From assembly GCA_002438605.1 (NCBI GenBank), contig DJPR01000045.1, positions 1-5,868 of the forward strand: DNA of 5,868 nt, read 5' to 3'. Each line of letters opens with the position of its first letter. Position 1 is the first letter of the stretch. The notes beneath the pieces were generated by a model, which saw nothing but the letters and a program-made list of their open reading frames with translations, ran no database searches and had not been told where the DNA came from. The position numbers and the translations under genes are program-made. Shown one piece after another: positions 4,814 to 5,868 of the stretch. Origin of the DNA: Ruminococcus sp. UBA6407. Lineage in GTDB: Bacteria > Bacillota > Clostridia > Oscillospirales > Ruminococcaceae.

Positions 4814-5590
4814 TTAGTATAACATTGAGGTGAGTTTCCAGCTGCCGTCTTCAAAAACTGCTGTAGCATTTATAGTATAATCTTCAGGAGTTGGATTTTC
4901 AGCAGGCAATGTTACTGTTGTTAAAACTTTAAAATCACATTTGCTGCTGTCCTGGGAAATGATTTCAATAGAATAATTGTCCCAGTCAACATAATAGCCT
5001 TTAGAACCGTCATAGTTTTTGTCAAGACAAAGCTTTCCCTCATAATTAACGTATTTCTGTGTGTTCTCATACGGGAAATTGTTAAGAAGAACGTCAGCTT
5101 CTTCTTTTGAATAAATTGAGCAGATGTAGTTCTTGAATGCCTCGTAATCAGCAAACTTGTCCGTACTTACTTGGTAAAGGTTATCCTTAATTGGCTCGCC
5201 GACTGTAGGCAGACTGCCCAAACTAAAGATATTTGCCATGCAATAAAGGCTTTGGTCTGTGAGATTTCTTAGCTGAGCTTCTGTGACAGAGTCGGATGAA
5301 TTAACATCGACAGGTTTGCTTTCAGCATTTTCAGAGCTTTGTGCGGAAGATTCAGAATTCTGTAGGTCAGTTTCAGCTGTGCTGTCTGCTTGTGTTTCAG
5401 TTTGTGAACTTTCAGCAGCTGCTTCCGTTTTATCGCCTGTTACGATTTCTGTAACAATTTCTATAGCGGAAGTTTCATTTGCATTCGCTGAACTGCTTGA
5501 TTCAGAGCTTGAATCGCTTGTTTTGCCGCACGATGCCAAAGAAAGTGAGGCTAAAAGAATGATTGAAAGAATTGTTTTTTTGTTCATCAT
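4814..5590 (-). CDS. Secreted lipoprotein with Ser/Glu-rich linker and a C-terminal IseA-like domain
   Basis: This 258-residue protein starts with a lipoprotein signal peptide (Lys4-Lys5, hydrophobic 7-18) and a lipobox LASC at 18-21, so Cys21 should be lipidated and anchor the protein outside the membrane. Residues 24-102 are a low-complexity Ser/Glu/Ala/Thr linker suited to spanning the cell wall. Residues 103-258 look globular: a helical part with Tyr and Phe (TDKFADYEAFKNYICSIYS), then EGKLCLDKNYDG, then a beta-rich end closing with FEDGSWKLTS. That pattern recalls the IseA (DL-endopeptidase inhibitor) fold and related extracellular domains, but I cannot confirm it. AAGGGG lies about 9 nt before the first ATG; the second ATG is an alternative start. 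It has its own promoter and terminator, so it is probably monocistronic. Function unknown. Confidence 0.85.
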   Translation of the reverse strand: MMNKKTILSIILLASLSLASCGKTSDSSSESSSSANANETSAIEIVTEIVTGDKTEAAAESSQTETQADSTAETDLQNSESSAQSSENAESKPVDVNSSDSVTEAQLRNLTDQSLYCMANIFSLGSLPTVGEPIKDNLYQVSTDKFADYEAFKNYICSIYSKEEADVLLNNFPYENTQKYVNYEGKLCLDKNYDGSKGYYVDWDNYSIEIISQDSSKCDFKVLTTVTLPAENPTPEDYTINATAVFEDGSWKLTSMLY

Positions 5591-5624
5591 AATTGATGTC
5601 CCCTTTATATATATTTATACTTAT

Positions 5625-5653
5625 ATAGTATCATTGAAAGAAATTAAAGTCAA
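5625..5653 (-). promoter_or_regulatory. Sigma-A-type promoter of the lipoprotein gene
   Basis: TTGACT (5653-5648) and TACTAT (5630-5625) lie 17 nt apart, with TGA before the -10 (extended -10). The expected leader is about 30 nt. Confidence 0.65.
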
Positions 5654-5786
5654 TAAGTATAGGCAAGTTGTAATAAATATGTAAATTATTTCATTAAAGT
5701 GCAGTATAATTATAAAAACATAATCCAATGTGTATAATTGCTAAAAAAGAGTCAAAAATTATTAATAGAATGTACATTGAAAGTTA

Positions 5787-5815
5787 TTGACTTTTAGTTC
5801 TGACGGTGGTATAAT
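5787..5815 (+). promoter_or_regulatory. Consensus sigma-A promoter of the right-edge gene
   Basis: TTGACT (5787-5792) and TATAAT (5810-5815) are exactly 17 nt apart. The start site would be near 5822, which leaves a leader of about 25 nt before the ribosome binding site and GTG. The promoter is divergent from the lipoprotein promoter, with about 130 bp of AT-rich DNA between them in which I see no clear operator. Confidence 0.75.
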
Positions 5816-5846
5816 AACATTACGCTCTCAAAGGGAGGGCAAGCAA

Positions 5847-5868
5847 GTGAAGGAGAAAGAAGTTGAAA
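5847..5868 (+). CDS. 5' end of an unidentified gene running off the window
   Basis: A GTG codon follows an AAGGGAGG ribosome binding site at 8 nt spacing and lies about 30 nt downstream of a consensus promoter. Only seven codons are visible (MKEKEVE, reading GTG as Met), too few to name a family. The charged start argues for a cytoplasmic protein. A later start beyond the window cannot be excluded. Confidence 0.5.

Noticed and set aside
4791..4820. GGAGGAGGT on the plus strand as a ribosome binding site
   Set aside because: No start codon follows at a usable distance (TAATTAGC follows) and no plus-strand frame begins there.
5283..5684. 133-residue plus-strand open frame
   Set aside because: It is the antisense shadow of the Ser/Glu-rich linker of the lipoprotein gene, and it runs on across that gene's start and promoter.
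5705..5738. Two extra TATAAT hexamers as promoters (5705-5710 and 5733-5738)
   Set aside because: No acceptable -35 at 16-18 nt; the region is simply AT-rich and the true promoter at 5787-5815 fits far better.

Overview
The window looks like chromosomal DNA from a low-GC Gram-positive gut anaerobe of the Clostridia, most plausibly a Ruminococcus-like member of the Oscillospiraceae. This is inferred from the AT-rich base composition, strong purine-rich ribosome binding sites, a Ser/Glu-rich lipoprotein, a DUF4368-type serine-recombinase tail and intergenic hairpin arrays of the CCAAAGGG...CCCTTTGG type. No sequence search was possible, so the taxonomy is an inference.

Positions 1-3190 hold a complete agr-type peptide quorum-sensing locus, all on the minus strand. 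Transcription runs right to left. First come agrA (LytTR response regulator, 3127-2405) and agrC (sensor kinase, 2408-1122), which overlap by 4 nt and are driven by their own sigma-A-type promoter (3159-3186). A strong intrinsic terminator (1082-1118) closes that unit. A second unit follows: a promoter preceded by two perfect 12-bp direct repeats with a 21-bp period (1038-1070), then agrD (917-774), agrB (763-170) and a small secreted peptide gene (150-19). agrD encodes a 47-residue pro-peptide in which the usual ring cysteine is a serine, so the predicted signal is a lactone rather than a thiolactone. The inferred circuit is: AgrB processes and exports AgrD, AgrC senses the cyclic peptide outside and phosphorylates AgrA, and AgrA binds the tandem repeats to activate agrD-agrB and the downstream secreted peptide. 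Receptor genes have a separate promoter, so positive feedback appears to act on signal production only.

Positions 3190-4106 contain no intact gene. They hold the C-terminal remnant of a large serine recombinase (about 3192-3518, plus strand, with an in-frame stop), which abuts the agrA promoter. Next comes about 590 bp of non-coding sequence full of perfect hairpins, including two related hairpin modules in opposite orientation and a bidirectional terminator. This looks like a mobile-element scar.

Positions 4107-4618 carry a monocistronic Nudix hydrolase gene (minus strand) with a near-consensus promoter and a 5'-UTR hairpin. Positions 4673-5653 carry a minus-strand lipoprotein gene with its own promoter and terminator. 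At the right edge a consensus promoter (5787-5815) and ribosome binding site start a plus-strand gene whose first seven codons are visible.
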